A DNA stretch of 64,000 nucleotides, from positions 1,364,001 to 1,428,000 of the forward strand of contig NZ_JACHWS010000001.1 in NCBI RefSeq assembly GCF_014191505.1. Reading direction: 5' to 3'. How positions within the stretch are numbered: position 1 is the stretch's first letter; each line of letters opens with the position of its first letter. Shown here piece after piece: positions 17,822 to 25,754 of the stretch. The translations under genes were made by a program, and so were the position numbers. Below the pieces are notes generated by a model. That model ran no database searches. It had not been told where the DNA came from and was given only the letters and a program-made list of their open reading frames with translations. The stretch is from Hoyosella altamirensis (GTDB lineage Bacteria; Actinomycetota; Actinomycetes; Mycobacteriales; Mycobacteriaceae).

Positions 17822-19189
17822 ATGCGGTTCATCAATCCTGTTGACTATTTCTTTCTTGCACTCGAAGGGCGAGAGCGTCCGCTGCACGTGGGCGGGCTGC
17901 AGCTCTTCACACCGCCCGAAGGCGCTGGCCCCGACTTCACCCGGGAGCTGTACACAAAACTGCTCAATGCTGACGCCGTATCGACGCGATTTCGCCAGAC
18001 GATCGGCTCAGTGTCGGCAACACCAAAGGCATTGAGCTGGCGAGATGAGGGGAACATCGACCTCGATTACCACGTGCGGCTGTCCGCCCTGCCGCGTCCG
18101 GGACGGATCAGGGATTTACTGGAGGTGACGTCACTCTGGCACAGTGCGCTCCTCGACCGGCACCGTCCGCTGTGGGAAATCCATCTGGTTGAGGGCCTCC
18201 ATGATGGACGGTTTGCGGTCTACACGAAGATGCACCATGCGCTGGCGGACGGTGTCACCGCCCTGAAGTTGATGCAGTCCTCGCTCAGCGAGGACGCCGG
18301 CGCCGCATCCGTGCCACCGCTGTTCGCCCCGCACAAGCGGCAATCTATCAAGGCTGGCGGCGGAGGCGCGTTCGGTGCGATCAAGGCGGTTGCCGGTATA
18401 GGCCGGGAAGCTACCGGTCTGGCACGCGCAACCGCGGCAATCGGCTGGCACATCGCACGTGAACGCGATATGCCACTGCCGTTGCGTGCACCGCGCACAA
18501 TGTTCAACGTTCCTATCGGTGGAGCGCGCCGCTTCGCCGCACAATCGTGGCAGCTCGACCGCATCAAAGCGGTAGCCAGGGAGGTGAACTGCACGCTCAA
18601 CGACGTTGTGCTCAGTATGTGCGGGGGTGCGCTGCGCGAATACCTCCTCGAACAACACGCACTTCCTGACGCACCGTTAATTGCCTTCGTCCCAATATCA
18701 CTGCACGGCAACGGGAACGGCGGTGCAGGCAATGCTGTCGCGGCAGTCCTCGCTAACCTGGGCACCGATACTGCTGATCCGCTCGTGCGCATCGAGACTG
18801 TCACACGCTCGATGCGTCAGGCGAAGAAGATGATGGCAGGCCTGACACCGGTGCAGGCGATGGCCGTGTCAGCCGCGATGCTCTCGCCGTTTGTTACGTC
18901 GAGCATGACGCGTAGCTGCGGTACGGTGCCGCCGACGTTCAACGTCGTCGTCTCAAATGTCCCTGGTCCTAAACGCACCATGTACTGGGACGGAGCAAAG
19001 CTTGACGGTGTTTATCCCGCCTCCATCATCATGGACGGCGCCGCGTTGAACATCACCCTGACGAGCAACGCCGACACACTGGACTTCGGGATCATTGGCT
19101 GCCGCACCGCAATTCCACATCTGCAGCGCCTGCTCGTGCATCTCGAAACTGCCCTCGCTCGCCTCGAAGAGGCAGTGCTCACCCGTTGA
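17822..19189 (+). CDS. Wax-ester synthase / diacylglycerol acyltransferase (WS/DGAT)
   Basis: A 455-residue member of the bacterial WS/DGAT family. The catalytic HHxxxDG motif is MHHALADG near residue 140. Other family blocks seen are LNDVVLSMCGGALR and the NVVVSNVPGP segment. It esterifies acyl-CoA with diacylglycerol or a fatty alcohol to make triacylglycerol or wax. It is the last intact gene of the cluster and is well placed to use the product of the adjacent FadD. A second WS/DGAT is at 56746-58158. M. tuberculosis also has a WS/DGAT (tgs4, Rv3088) in the mymA operon. Confidence 0.9.
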   Translation: MRFINPVDYFFLALEGRERPLHVGGLQLFTPPEGAGPDFTRELYTKLLNADAVSTRFRQTIGSVSATPKALSWRDEGNIDLDYHVRLSALPRPGRIRDLLEVTSLWHSALLDRHRPLWEIHLVEGLHDGRFAVYTKMHHALADGVTALKLMQSSLSEDAGAASVPPLFAPHKRQSIKAGGGGAFGAIKAVAGIGREATGLARATAAIGWHIARERDMPLPLRAPRTMFNVPIGGARRFAAQSWQLDRIKAVAREVNCTLNDVVLSMCGGALREYLLEQHALPDAPLIAFVPISLHGNGNGGAGNAVAAVLANLGTDTADPLVRIETVTRSMRQAKKMMAGLTPVQAMAVSAAMLSPFVTSSMTRSCGTVPPTFNVVVSNVPGPKRTMYWDGAKLDGVYPASIIMDGAALNITLTSNADTLDFGIIGCRTAIPHLQRLLVHLETALARLEEAVLTR

Positions 19190-19612
19190 CGGTTGGGCGC
19201 GCCAACACTGGGGAACCGAAGCCGGAGAGGCGCTCTCGCAGGTCGCGACGGCGATCGCCGAGGACGTCGAAACCTTTCAGGAGATCATGAGTCGTCTGGG
19301 CATACGGAGAAACCCCGTCAAAGCTCGGCTGGCCGCGGCCTCTGAACATGTGGGCCGACTCAAGCTGAACCGACGGCTAGTGCGCTATTCGCCGCTGAAC
19401 CGGTTCGATGAGCTTGAATTCCTTACGATGGGGAAACAAGCGAAGAAGCAGCTCTGGGACACGCTCGCGAACCTCGCTGACCTTAAAACGCGGTTGCCCG
19501 ACGTTGACTTTCAGCACTTTGCCGACAGGGCGGAACACCAGCGAAGCCTGCTCGAGCCGCACGTATCAAGGCCGGTATCGCGGCGTTCGGAGGCGCCAAC
19601 CGTGAAGAGTGA
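19190..19612 (+). pseudogene. Remnant of a conserved hypothetical gene: start lost, frameshifted near the end
   Basis: Coding-like sequence runs from about 19205 (ARQHWGTEAGEAL) through NPVKARLAAASEHVGRLKLN to QRSLLEPH. No ATG, GTG or TTG in this frame lies between 19096 and 19286; the first ATG, at 19287, is inside the conserved part. At 19560-19563 the frame changes: with one C restored in CACGTATC, the peptide would continue HRIKAGIAAFGGANREE and stop at 19612. The uncorrected frame runs on to 19763 as Ser/Arg/Pro-rich sequence. The 5' end abuts the WS/DGAT stop. I recognise a conserved actinobacterial protein of unknown function only from memory. Confidence 0.6.
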
Positions 19613-19745
19613 GCGCTCAACGACGGCGCCGTCAACACCAGCGTCTGCGGGTTGTTCTCTGCGGCGGCCCTCGCGCGCGCGGCCTGATCAGAAGCTCTAT
19701 GGCCCTACCCGGCGACACGCAGGTCAAACACCGAGACGTTCATCC

Positions 19746-20789
19746 TTAGCGCGTCGTACGTGACCATGGGGCGAATGTCCTTGGCCGTAGCGGCGCACTT
19801 GGTGTCCCCGACCCTTTTCGCAACGCCGAAAAGAATTGTGGCAAGAGGTCATCAGCACTGACAGCCGGGCGCCAATCCAGTTCCGTGTGCGCGCGGCTGC
19901 AATCAAGGAGCGGGAGTTGCATCGCCATGTCGATCCACCCGGGACTCGTGGGCTGCAGCCGGGATTTCCACGTCAAACCCGCTGCGCCCCGAAGGGCCGC
20001 AACCGGCGCGGGAGGACCTGTCCCGCCGAAGATTTCGGCCCAGGATTCCCGGTTGATGACAGGACCCGCGGCGAGATTGAACGCACCCCCAGCACGGCGG
20101 TTTATCATTCGTGTGACGGCGTGCGCGACGTCGTCGGCATGAATGAACTGCACGTGGAGGTCCTTGGGCAGCGGCGCGAAGCGGAAAAGCACATCTCGCA
20201 GCAAGCGTGTTGGCACAAGTGGGCCGAGGAAGTAGCGCGATATCTCGGCAGCTGCATCGTTCTGCAGGATGAGCGTGGGCCGAACGCGTGAGATCGTCGT
20301 GTCTCCGGACGCAGTTCGTTCCAGGAGGTGCTCACAGAATGCCTTGTCCGCACTGTAGTAGGAGCCAGGAATCCCGTCGTGCGGCCATGCCTCAGTCGCA
20401 AACGCGCCCGGCGCGGCAGGTGAGTAGGTGCCGATAGAGGACATGTACACCAAGTGCGGCACACCCTCGTCGATCGCGGCCCTCACTACCCGGCGCGTTC
20501 CCTCCCGGTTGACGGCCTTAATTTTCCCCTGGTCGTGGGATGGCTGAATCAGCCAGGCGAGGTGGACAACCGCGTCAGCGTTACGGAAGGCCTTGCGCAA
20601 GGTCTCGTCGGATGCGTCCGTTCCGATATCCATGGTGATCCACTGTGCGGCGTTGTAGGGGGCGGCTTGCGGCGGCGGACGCCGTCGCGCGATGCCAGTA
20701 ATTCGGTGGGGCCCGCCCGTGTCCCCTGACAGCACGCGCAGCAGCGCGGTGCCGACGTTTCCAGAAGCTCCAGTGATCACGATGTCCAC
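19746..20789 (-). CDS. NAD-dependent epimerase/dehydratase-type SDR
   Basis: A 347-residue extended short-chain dehydrogenase. The Rossmann motif GASGNVG is at residues 6-12 of the chosen start, and the catalytic pair is YYSADKA (Tyr-x3-Lys). I chose GTG 20789 (VDIVITGASG) because GGAGAGGA lies upstream and the longer frame adds 22 unconserved residues. The substrate is unknown; members act on nucleotide sugars or steroids. It converges on the remnant at 19190-19612 and is monocistronic as far as seen. Confidence 0.8.
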   Translation of the reverse strand: MDIVITGASGNVGTALLRVLSGDTGGPHRITGIARRRPPPQAAPYNAAQWITMDIGTDASDETLRKAFRNADAVVHLAWLIQPSHDQGKIKAVNREGTRRVVRAAIDEGVPHLVYMSSIGTYSPAAPGAFATEAWPHDGIPGSYYSADKAFCEHLLERTASGDTTISRVRPTLILQNDAAAEISRYFLGPLVPTRLLRDVLFRFAPLPKDLHVQFIHADDVAHAVTRMINRRAGGAFNLAAGPVINRESWAEIFGGTGPPAPVAALRGAAGLTWKSRLQPTSPGWIDMAMQLPLLDCSRAHTELDWRPAVSADDLLPQFFSALRKGSGTPSAPLRPRTFAPWSRTTR

Positions 20790-20870
20790 GGCGCGTGTCC
20801 TCTCCGTTCGCCAAGCCCGCCCGCCATCTAAGGGTTTCCACGGGTGGATGCCCACGAAGGCGCCGATTAA

Positions 20871-21212
20871 TCACGTCGACGTGTCGTCGTCTGTCACCAC
20901 CGTCCCGTCGTCGTAGGTGATTGTTAGTGACGTGCGGTATGCGCCTGGAGGGTGCGCCTTCTTGGGTCGGCGAAACGGTTCATCGCCGACGTACCACGCG
21001 TCAGTGGCTACGTAGTGATAGCCGTCCTGGATACCGGTTCCTGGCAGTCGCTCCCATTCGAAGTAGACGCTTCTGCCTGCGTCCAGACCACGATGTTGCA
21101 CGGTCGACGGGGTAGAAATGTGAATCCAGCATCCTCCGGGGGTATCCGCGGAGTCGATGACACCCCAGCCAGCTTCCACATTCCAAGTGCGAACGATTCC
21201 AACCGACGGCAT
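20871..21212 (-). CDS. Cold-shock-domain-like protein
   Basis: A 113-residue protein. The amino two thirds resemble a cold-shock OB fold: GIVRTWNVEAGWGVIDS corresponds to the K-W-F-x4-G-F-G-F-I strand pair, WIHISTPS to the FVH strand, and YFEWE follows. The usual RNP1 phenylalanines are replaced by Trp and Val, so nucleic-acid binding may differ from CspA. The acidic carboxy end (TYDDGTVVTDDDTST) is unusual. It starts at ATG 21212 and is divergent from the SRPBCC gene. Confidence 0.6.
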   Translation of the reverse strand: MPSVGIVRTWNVEAGWGVIDSADTPGGCWIHISTPSTVQHRGLDAGRSVYFEWERLPGTGIQDGYHYVATDAWYVGDEPFRRPKKAHPPGAYRTSLTITYDDGTVVTDDDTST

Positions 21213-21293
21213 ACGCTCATTTCACCACCAATTGAGTCTTGCTGGCACCTGTGTGTCTGCCAGCCTGAAGGACCCGCTGTGTCGTGATTCAAT

Positions 21294-21758
21294 GTGCTCA
21301 TGATGGACACGACAGGCGGTTCTCGAATTGTGAGCGCGCACCGTCAGATTGCGGCTTCACCCGATCAGATCTTCGCGCTCATAGCTGATCCGTCACAGCA
21401 GCCCCGATGGGACGGCAACGACAATCTTGCCGAGGCGCAGCCCGGCCAGCGCGTGCGATGCTCAGGTCAGGTGTTCTCAATGACCCTGACCAACGGCAAC
21501 GTACGGGAGAACCACGTCGTTGAGTTTATCGAAGGGAGGCGCATCGCGTGGCTGCCGTCAGAAGTTGGTCACGCGCCACCCGGACATCTGTGGCGGTGGG
21601 AGCTTGAGCCAGTCGGTGACACCGCTACCACCGTCACGCACACCTATGACTGGTCCCGGCTTACCGACGAGAAGCGCCTAATACGTGCGCGCGGCACGAC
21701 ACCTGAAATGCTGCAGGCATCAATAGCGAGGCTCGCCGCGATCGCTGAAGCACAGTAG
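21294..21758 (+). CDS. SRPBCC (START/polyketide-cyclase-like) family protein
   Basis: A 154-residue protein starting at GTG 21294, or at the close ATGs 21300 and 21303. The pattern HRQIAASPDQIFALIADPSQQPRWD near the start, and TTVTHTYDW later, are those of the SRPBCC fold, which encloses a hydrophobic ligand cavity. Such proteins bind lipids or act as cyclases or hydroxylase partners. No catalytic residue can be named. It stops 4 bp before the convergent epoxide-hydrolase-like gene. Confidence 0.7.
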   Translation: MLMMDTTGGSRIVSAHRQIAASPDQIFALIADPSQQPRWDGNDNLAEAQPGQRVRCSGQVFSMTLTNGNVRENHVVEFIEGRRIAWLPSEVGHAPPGHLWRWELEPVGDTATTVTHTYDWSRLTDEKRLIRARGTTPEMLQASIARLAAIAEAQ

Positions 21759-21762
21759 GGCG

Positions 21763-22710
21763 TCAGTTTGTGTCCGCGCTGTAGATATCGCGCAGGAAGG
21801 TGACGAGCGCGTCGTTAACCTCATTCGGCCGTTCCTGCTGGATCCAGTGCCCCGCGTCTTCGAGAATGATGGAAGCCCGCAGATCGGTGAGGATGGCGGG
21901 GAGTCTGTCGGTCCGTGTGAACTGAATGACCGGGTCACGCGCGCCGGCGATGAAAAGCGACGGCTGGTCGATTGCTTTGCCGTCCAGATGCGCGCTGAGT
22001 TCCCAGTCCCGGTCCAAGTTACGGTAGTAGTTCAGCCCGCCCGTGAATCCGGTCTTGCTGAAAGTGTCGATGTAGTAGTTGAGTTCAGCGTCGCTCAGCC
22101 AGGGGGGAGTCGGCATGTCCGCGCCGGACTGACTCACCATCCGTCGCGCACTGATCACGTCGTCCTGGAGGAGTGTCCGCCGGACATCTGCAGCAAGGAC
22201 CGCGTCTGCCACGCCTGGCTCCTGAAACCAGCACATATAGAAATCGTCGGTCAGCCGGGACCGCAGGATCCGCAAAGGCGGCGCCGGCGGACGCGGAGTC
22301 GCCGGTACGCTCAGGCCCGCAACAGCACGTACCCGCTCTGGGTATTCCAGTGCAAGGCGCCAGACGACAGATGCGCCCCAGTCGTGCCCCACGAAGATCG
22401 CATCGTCCGCGTCAACATCGTCGAGTAGGCCGATGAGATCGCCGCAGACGGCCATTATTCCGTAGTCCTCGATTCTGTCTGGACGAAAACTGCCGCCATA
22501 GCCACGCATGTCCGGCGTGAGCGTGCGGAATCCCGCTTCAGCGAGCGCGAAGACCTGGTGCCGCCATGCGAATCCCAGCTCGGGGAACCCGTGGCAAAAG
22601 ACAACAAGCGGCCCCTCACCGTGCTCAGTCACTTGGAGTTCGACACCGTTTACAGCGACCTGACGACTGCCTAGGTTCTGCCAGTCCTCAAAGAGATTCT
22701 GCCTATTCAC
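21763..22710 (-). CDS. Alpha/beta hydrolase, epoxide-hydrolase type
   Basis: A 315-residue hydrolase. It shows the oxyanion motif HGFPE, the nucleophile elbow GHDWGAS (Asp nucleophile, as in epoxide hydrolases), lid-domain tyrosines, and a carboxy-terminal DAGHWIQQERP with the catalytic His. The Asp nucleophile favours epoxide or dehalogenase chemistry over esterase activity. I chose GTG 22710, which shares one base with the stop of the antiporter gene and has AGGTGAG upstream. Translation is therefore probably coupled to the NhaC-type gene. Confidence 0.8.
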   Translation of the reverse strand: MNRQNLFEDWQNLGSRQVAVNGVELQVTEHGEGPLVVFCHGFPELGFAWRHQVFALAEAGFRTLTPDMRGYGGSFRPDRIEDYGIMAVCGDLIGLLDDVDADDAIFVGHDWGASVVWRLALEYPERVRAVAGLSVPATPRPPAPPLRILRSRLTDDFYMCWFQEPGVADAVLAADVRRTLLQDDVISARRMVSQSGADMPTPPWLSDAELNYYIDTFSKTGFTGGLNYYRNLDRDWELSAHLDGKAIDQPSLFIAGARDPVIQFTRTDRLPAILTDLRASIILEDAGHWIQQERPNEVNDALVTFLRDIYSADTN

Positions 22711-24509
22711 TATCCACTCACCTCGCGTGCTTCCGGGTCTGGTCGTGGGCTGAAGCCTGGAGCGTCCACGGCATCGGACTTGCGTCCGGCGACCATGAGA
22801 CCACCAACTACGACGAGGGCGCAGAGGGCCATCGCAGCCCACCATGGCAGGCCCAAGCCAACTGGCACAAGCCCGAAAACAATCACGACAGCGCCGACGA
22901 AGAGAGCGTAGGGGAGTTGGGTTCGGACGTGGTCAATGACGTCGCATTGCGATGCCAGCGACGAAATGACGGTGGTATCTGAGATGGGTGAGCAGTGATC
23001 TCCAAGTACTGCGCCAGCCAGGATTGTCGAAACCGACGCGAACAGAATTGGATGTCCCGCCGCGTCCGCCAGACCACGCGCATCGAGTACCGCCCACGCG
23101 ACAGGAACAGCGAGCGGGGTCAGAATGCCCATCGTCCCCCAACTGGTGCCAGTCGAAAACGCGACTGCGCCCGCCACGACAAAAAGCACTGCGGGCAGAA
23201 GGAACAAAGGCAGGGCAGTCCCGAGAGCGCCAGCGAGGAACTCGGCGGTTCCGAGGATCCCGGTCAGCGCCGCCAGAGCCCAGGCGAGGACGAGGATGAT
23301 CACGACGTACAGCACCGATTTAACGCCGGCAAACCATGCCGCAACCACATCGGCGATCGTCAAGATCCCCTGGCTCATGCTCAATGCTGCAGCGACGAGG
23401 ATCGCGAGCAGCGCACCCCATAGCAGCGAACTGAATGGGTCACCGTCCCCGACGATCTCAATGATCGAGGCACCCTCGCCAGTAGCGAAGAGGCCCGCCA
23501 CGGTGGTGCCAACTAGCACCAGAATCGGCAACAGTGCATTCACGAGTCGACGCGGTGCCTCCTCGTGCGGGGTCAACTCGTCTTCGACGCCGCCGAGTCC
23601 GATATCCGCGCCCTCGCGTGACACTGCACCAGTGGTTCGTGCCCGCCGCTCAGCCTGGAGCATCGGGCCAAAATCGCGGCCGCTCAACGCGATCGCGAAC
23701 ACCAGAGCGAGGGCCAGGATGGGGTAAAAAGCATATTTCAGCGATTCAACGAACACCGCAAAGCCGTTCGCGGTCAGGTCCGTCCCAGCGATAGCATCGT
23801 CGATCAAGACGACCTGAAATCCGATCCAGGTTGACAGCAGAGCCAGTGTCGCGATCGGCGCGGCCGTAGAGTCGACAATGTAGGCGAGCTTCTCCCGGGA
23901 CACACGCAGTCGATCCATGACCGGACGCATCGTGTTGCCGACAACCAAGGTATTCGCGTAGTCATCGAAAAAAATTGCGACGCCCAAACCGCCCGTAGCC
24001 ACCTGACCGCGCCGGGGCGTCGATGCACACCGCGTCACGATGCGCACGATTCCGTCCGTGCCACCATTCTTTCTCAGAATGCCGACGAGGCCCCCGATCA
24101 TGAGCGTGAAGGCAATGATCATGACGTGGTCGGGCTCAGCGATCGCATCCACGACGTAGACGCCAGCGGAATCCAGGAGTGACGTCACTAAACCCCACGC
24201 CGAAAGTCCTTCCGCTAGCCACGCGCCGAGCCAGACTCCCGCAAAGAGTGCAGGGAGGATCTGCCTTGTGAGTAGAGCGAGGCTGATGGCGACGACCGGC
24301 GGAAGCAACGACCACCACCTGCCGGTGGCCGCAGTAGACGAACCGTCAACCGCGCTCCCCATATCCATTGTCTGGTATAGGAGCACTCCCAGGATCGCTA
24401 CGACAATTGCAGTCGCCAGTACCAGCGTGCGGCGCCGGGTTCGTGACGAACCGGACTTCTGCGTGCCGAACGGAGGCGTGCTGCTCGCGGGATACTTGGT
24501 CTCGGACAT
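22710..24509 (-). CDS. NhaC-type Na+/H+ antiporter family membrane protein
   Basis: A 599-residue protein with about a dozen hydrophobic segments. The motif IFFDDYANTLVVGNTMRP and the GDHCSPISDTTVISS motif are typical of the NhaC/MleN group, which exchanges sodium or organic acids for protons. A roughly 55-residue soluble amino end precedes the first membrane segment. ATG 24509 has AAAGGAA nine bases upstream, so I dropped the longer frame. It is the first gene of a two-gene operon with the hydrolase. The ion transported cannot be determined here. Confidence 0.83.
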   Translation of the reverse strand: MSETKYPASSTPPFGTQKSGSSRTRRRTLVLATAIVVAILGVLLYQTMDMGSAVDGSSTAATGRWWSLLPPVVAISLALLTRQILPALFAGVWLGAWLAEGLSAWGLVTSLLDSAGVYVVDAIAEPDHVMIIAFTLMIGGLVGILRKNGGTDGIVRIVTRCASTPRRGQVATGGLGVAIFFDDYANTLVVGNTMRPVMDRLRVSREKLAYIVDSTAAPIATLALLSTWIGFQVVLIDDAIAGTDLTANGFAVFVESLKYAFYPILALALVFAIALSGRDFGPMLQAERRARTTGAVSREGADIGLGGVEDELTPHEEAPRRLVNALLPILVLVGTTVAGLFATGEGASIIEIVGDGDPFSSLLWGALLAILVAAALSMSQGILTIADVVAAWFAGVKSVLYVVIILVLAWALAALTGILGTAEFLAGALGTALPLFLLPAVLFVVAGAVAFSTGTSWGTMGILTPLAVPVAWAVLDARGLADAAGHPILFASVSTILAGAVLGDHCSPISDTTVISSLASQCDVIDHVRTQLPYALFVGAVVIVFGLVPVGLGLPWWAAMALCALVVVGGLMVAGRKSDAVDAPGFSPRPDPEAREVSG

Positions 24510-24801
24510 GCAGTGTTCCTTTGGGTTCGCCTGCTGCGCGGCTGCGCCCAGCCCGCACGGGACGTCCATACTTCGAGGCAGCGGAAGCTGCCCGCAGGAT
24601 CAGCATGACAGTACGGGCGAAGCCCTGGGAACGATTTGGAACCTGCCCGGTTCAATATTGCAGCCGTCAGGAAACGCATCTACGCGGTTACGCGTTGTCG
24701 CTTGACGAAATCGGCGTGTATACATTCAGCAGCACGGCAGCAGGTTAGATCATGACTTCTGGCACGTTACGTGAGCGAACCCGCGACCTACACTTCCTCA
24801 C

Positions 24802-25671
24802 ATGCTCAGTGCGAAACGTCCAATACTGGCTGTGCGGATCTCTATCGTGCTAACTGGTGCTCTCCTAATCTGGCTTGGAGTCATTTCCGTAACCCAGAGA
24901 CTTTTCGGCGAAGAGATGTCCTTCCATGCCCACGCCACCAACGCTGTGGGCGTATTCGTCTTGGCCGTTCCTCTTGTCGTCGCTGCGCGACGCTATCTGG
25001 ACCGGCGGACCTGGTCTGGGCTCGGAGTCACCAGCTTGAGGCAAGGCTGGCTATCTTTTTGGGGAGGGGTGGTGACGTGGCTGCTTCCTGCATCCATCGG
25101 TCTCGCGGTATGTGTGGCCTCCGGGTGGGTAGAAATCAGCTTGCACTCACCGGCCATGCAACTCCTCGGGGCGGTACTTTTGCTCACTGTTCTTGTCCTC
25201 GTCTACGAGGCGTTTCCTGAAGAAGCGATTTTTCGCGGCTACGTATACCGCAATCTGAGCGCGGTAACAGCTCCGTGGATCGCTATCATCGGTCAGGCGA
25301 TTCTGTTCGCGATCTGGGGAACGACGCTGTGGGTCGTTCTCAACGGTTGGGGCGTGCTGGCGGAACGCTTGATTCTCTTCTTCGCCATGGCAGTTGTCAT
25401 TGGATGTATCCGTGCCATCTCCGAAAATATTTGGGCTTGCGTTGGTTTCCACGTCGCGTTCCAGGTTTTCATGCAGCTGATGCTTGGTGACTTCTACGTG
25501 CAGCTGGAGATCTCCAATCAGCAGGCTCTAATTCTCGCTACCGCTGGTGTTGCTTTCACCTTCGCGACCACAGTTGCGGGCTTTATCTGGCGGGGCCCAA
25601 CGAATTGGAAGCACGCAGAACCTGACCCGCCACAGCTCGAGAATGCCGCCGGGATGCAATCGGAAAGGTGA
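24802..25671 (+). CDS. CPBP (CAAX-type) intramembrane glutamic protease family protein
   Basis: A 289-residue membrane protein with about eight hydrophobic segments. The CPBP motif EEAIFRGY (E-E-x3-R) is near residue 140, and a later motif with His is GFHVAFQ near 219, matching the Rce1-like active site. Bacterial members are involved in peptide processing, bacteriocin immunity or protein modification, but this member's role is unknown. ATG 24802 is divergent from the NhaC gene over a 292-bp gap where I see no clear promoter. It converges on the molybdopterin oxidoreductase gene. Confidence 0.78.
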   Translation: MLSAKRPILAVRISIVLTGALLIWLGVISVTQRLFGEEMSFHAHATNAVGVFVLAVPLVVAARRYLDRRTWSGLGVTSLRQGWLSFWGGVVTWLLPASIGLAVCVASGWVEISLHSPAMQLLGAVLLLTVLVLVYEAFPEEAIFRGYVYRNLSAVTAPWIAIIGQAILFAIWGTTLWVVLNGWGVLAERLILFFAMAVVIGCIRAISENIWACVGFHVAFQVFMQLMLGDFYVQLEISNQQALILATAGVAFTFATTVAGFIWRGPTNWKHAEPDPPQLENAAGMQSER

Positions 25672-25754
25672 TCTTCGGTACTGACCCGGTGCGCTTCAGC
25701 GGTTGTGTCCGATCAGCAGAACCTCTTCCCGGGGCTCGGTGCTTACCTTCTGGG

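Noticed and set aside
19095-19286. Use of ATG 19095 as a start for the hypothetical gene
   Set aside because: It would overlap the WS/DGAT gene by 95 bp with unconserved sequence; a truncated remnant fits better.
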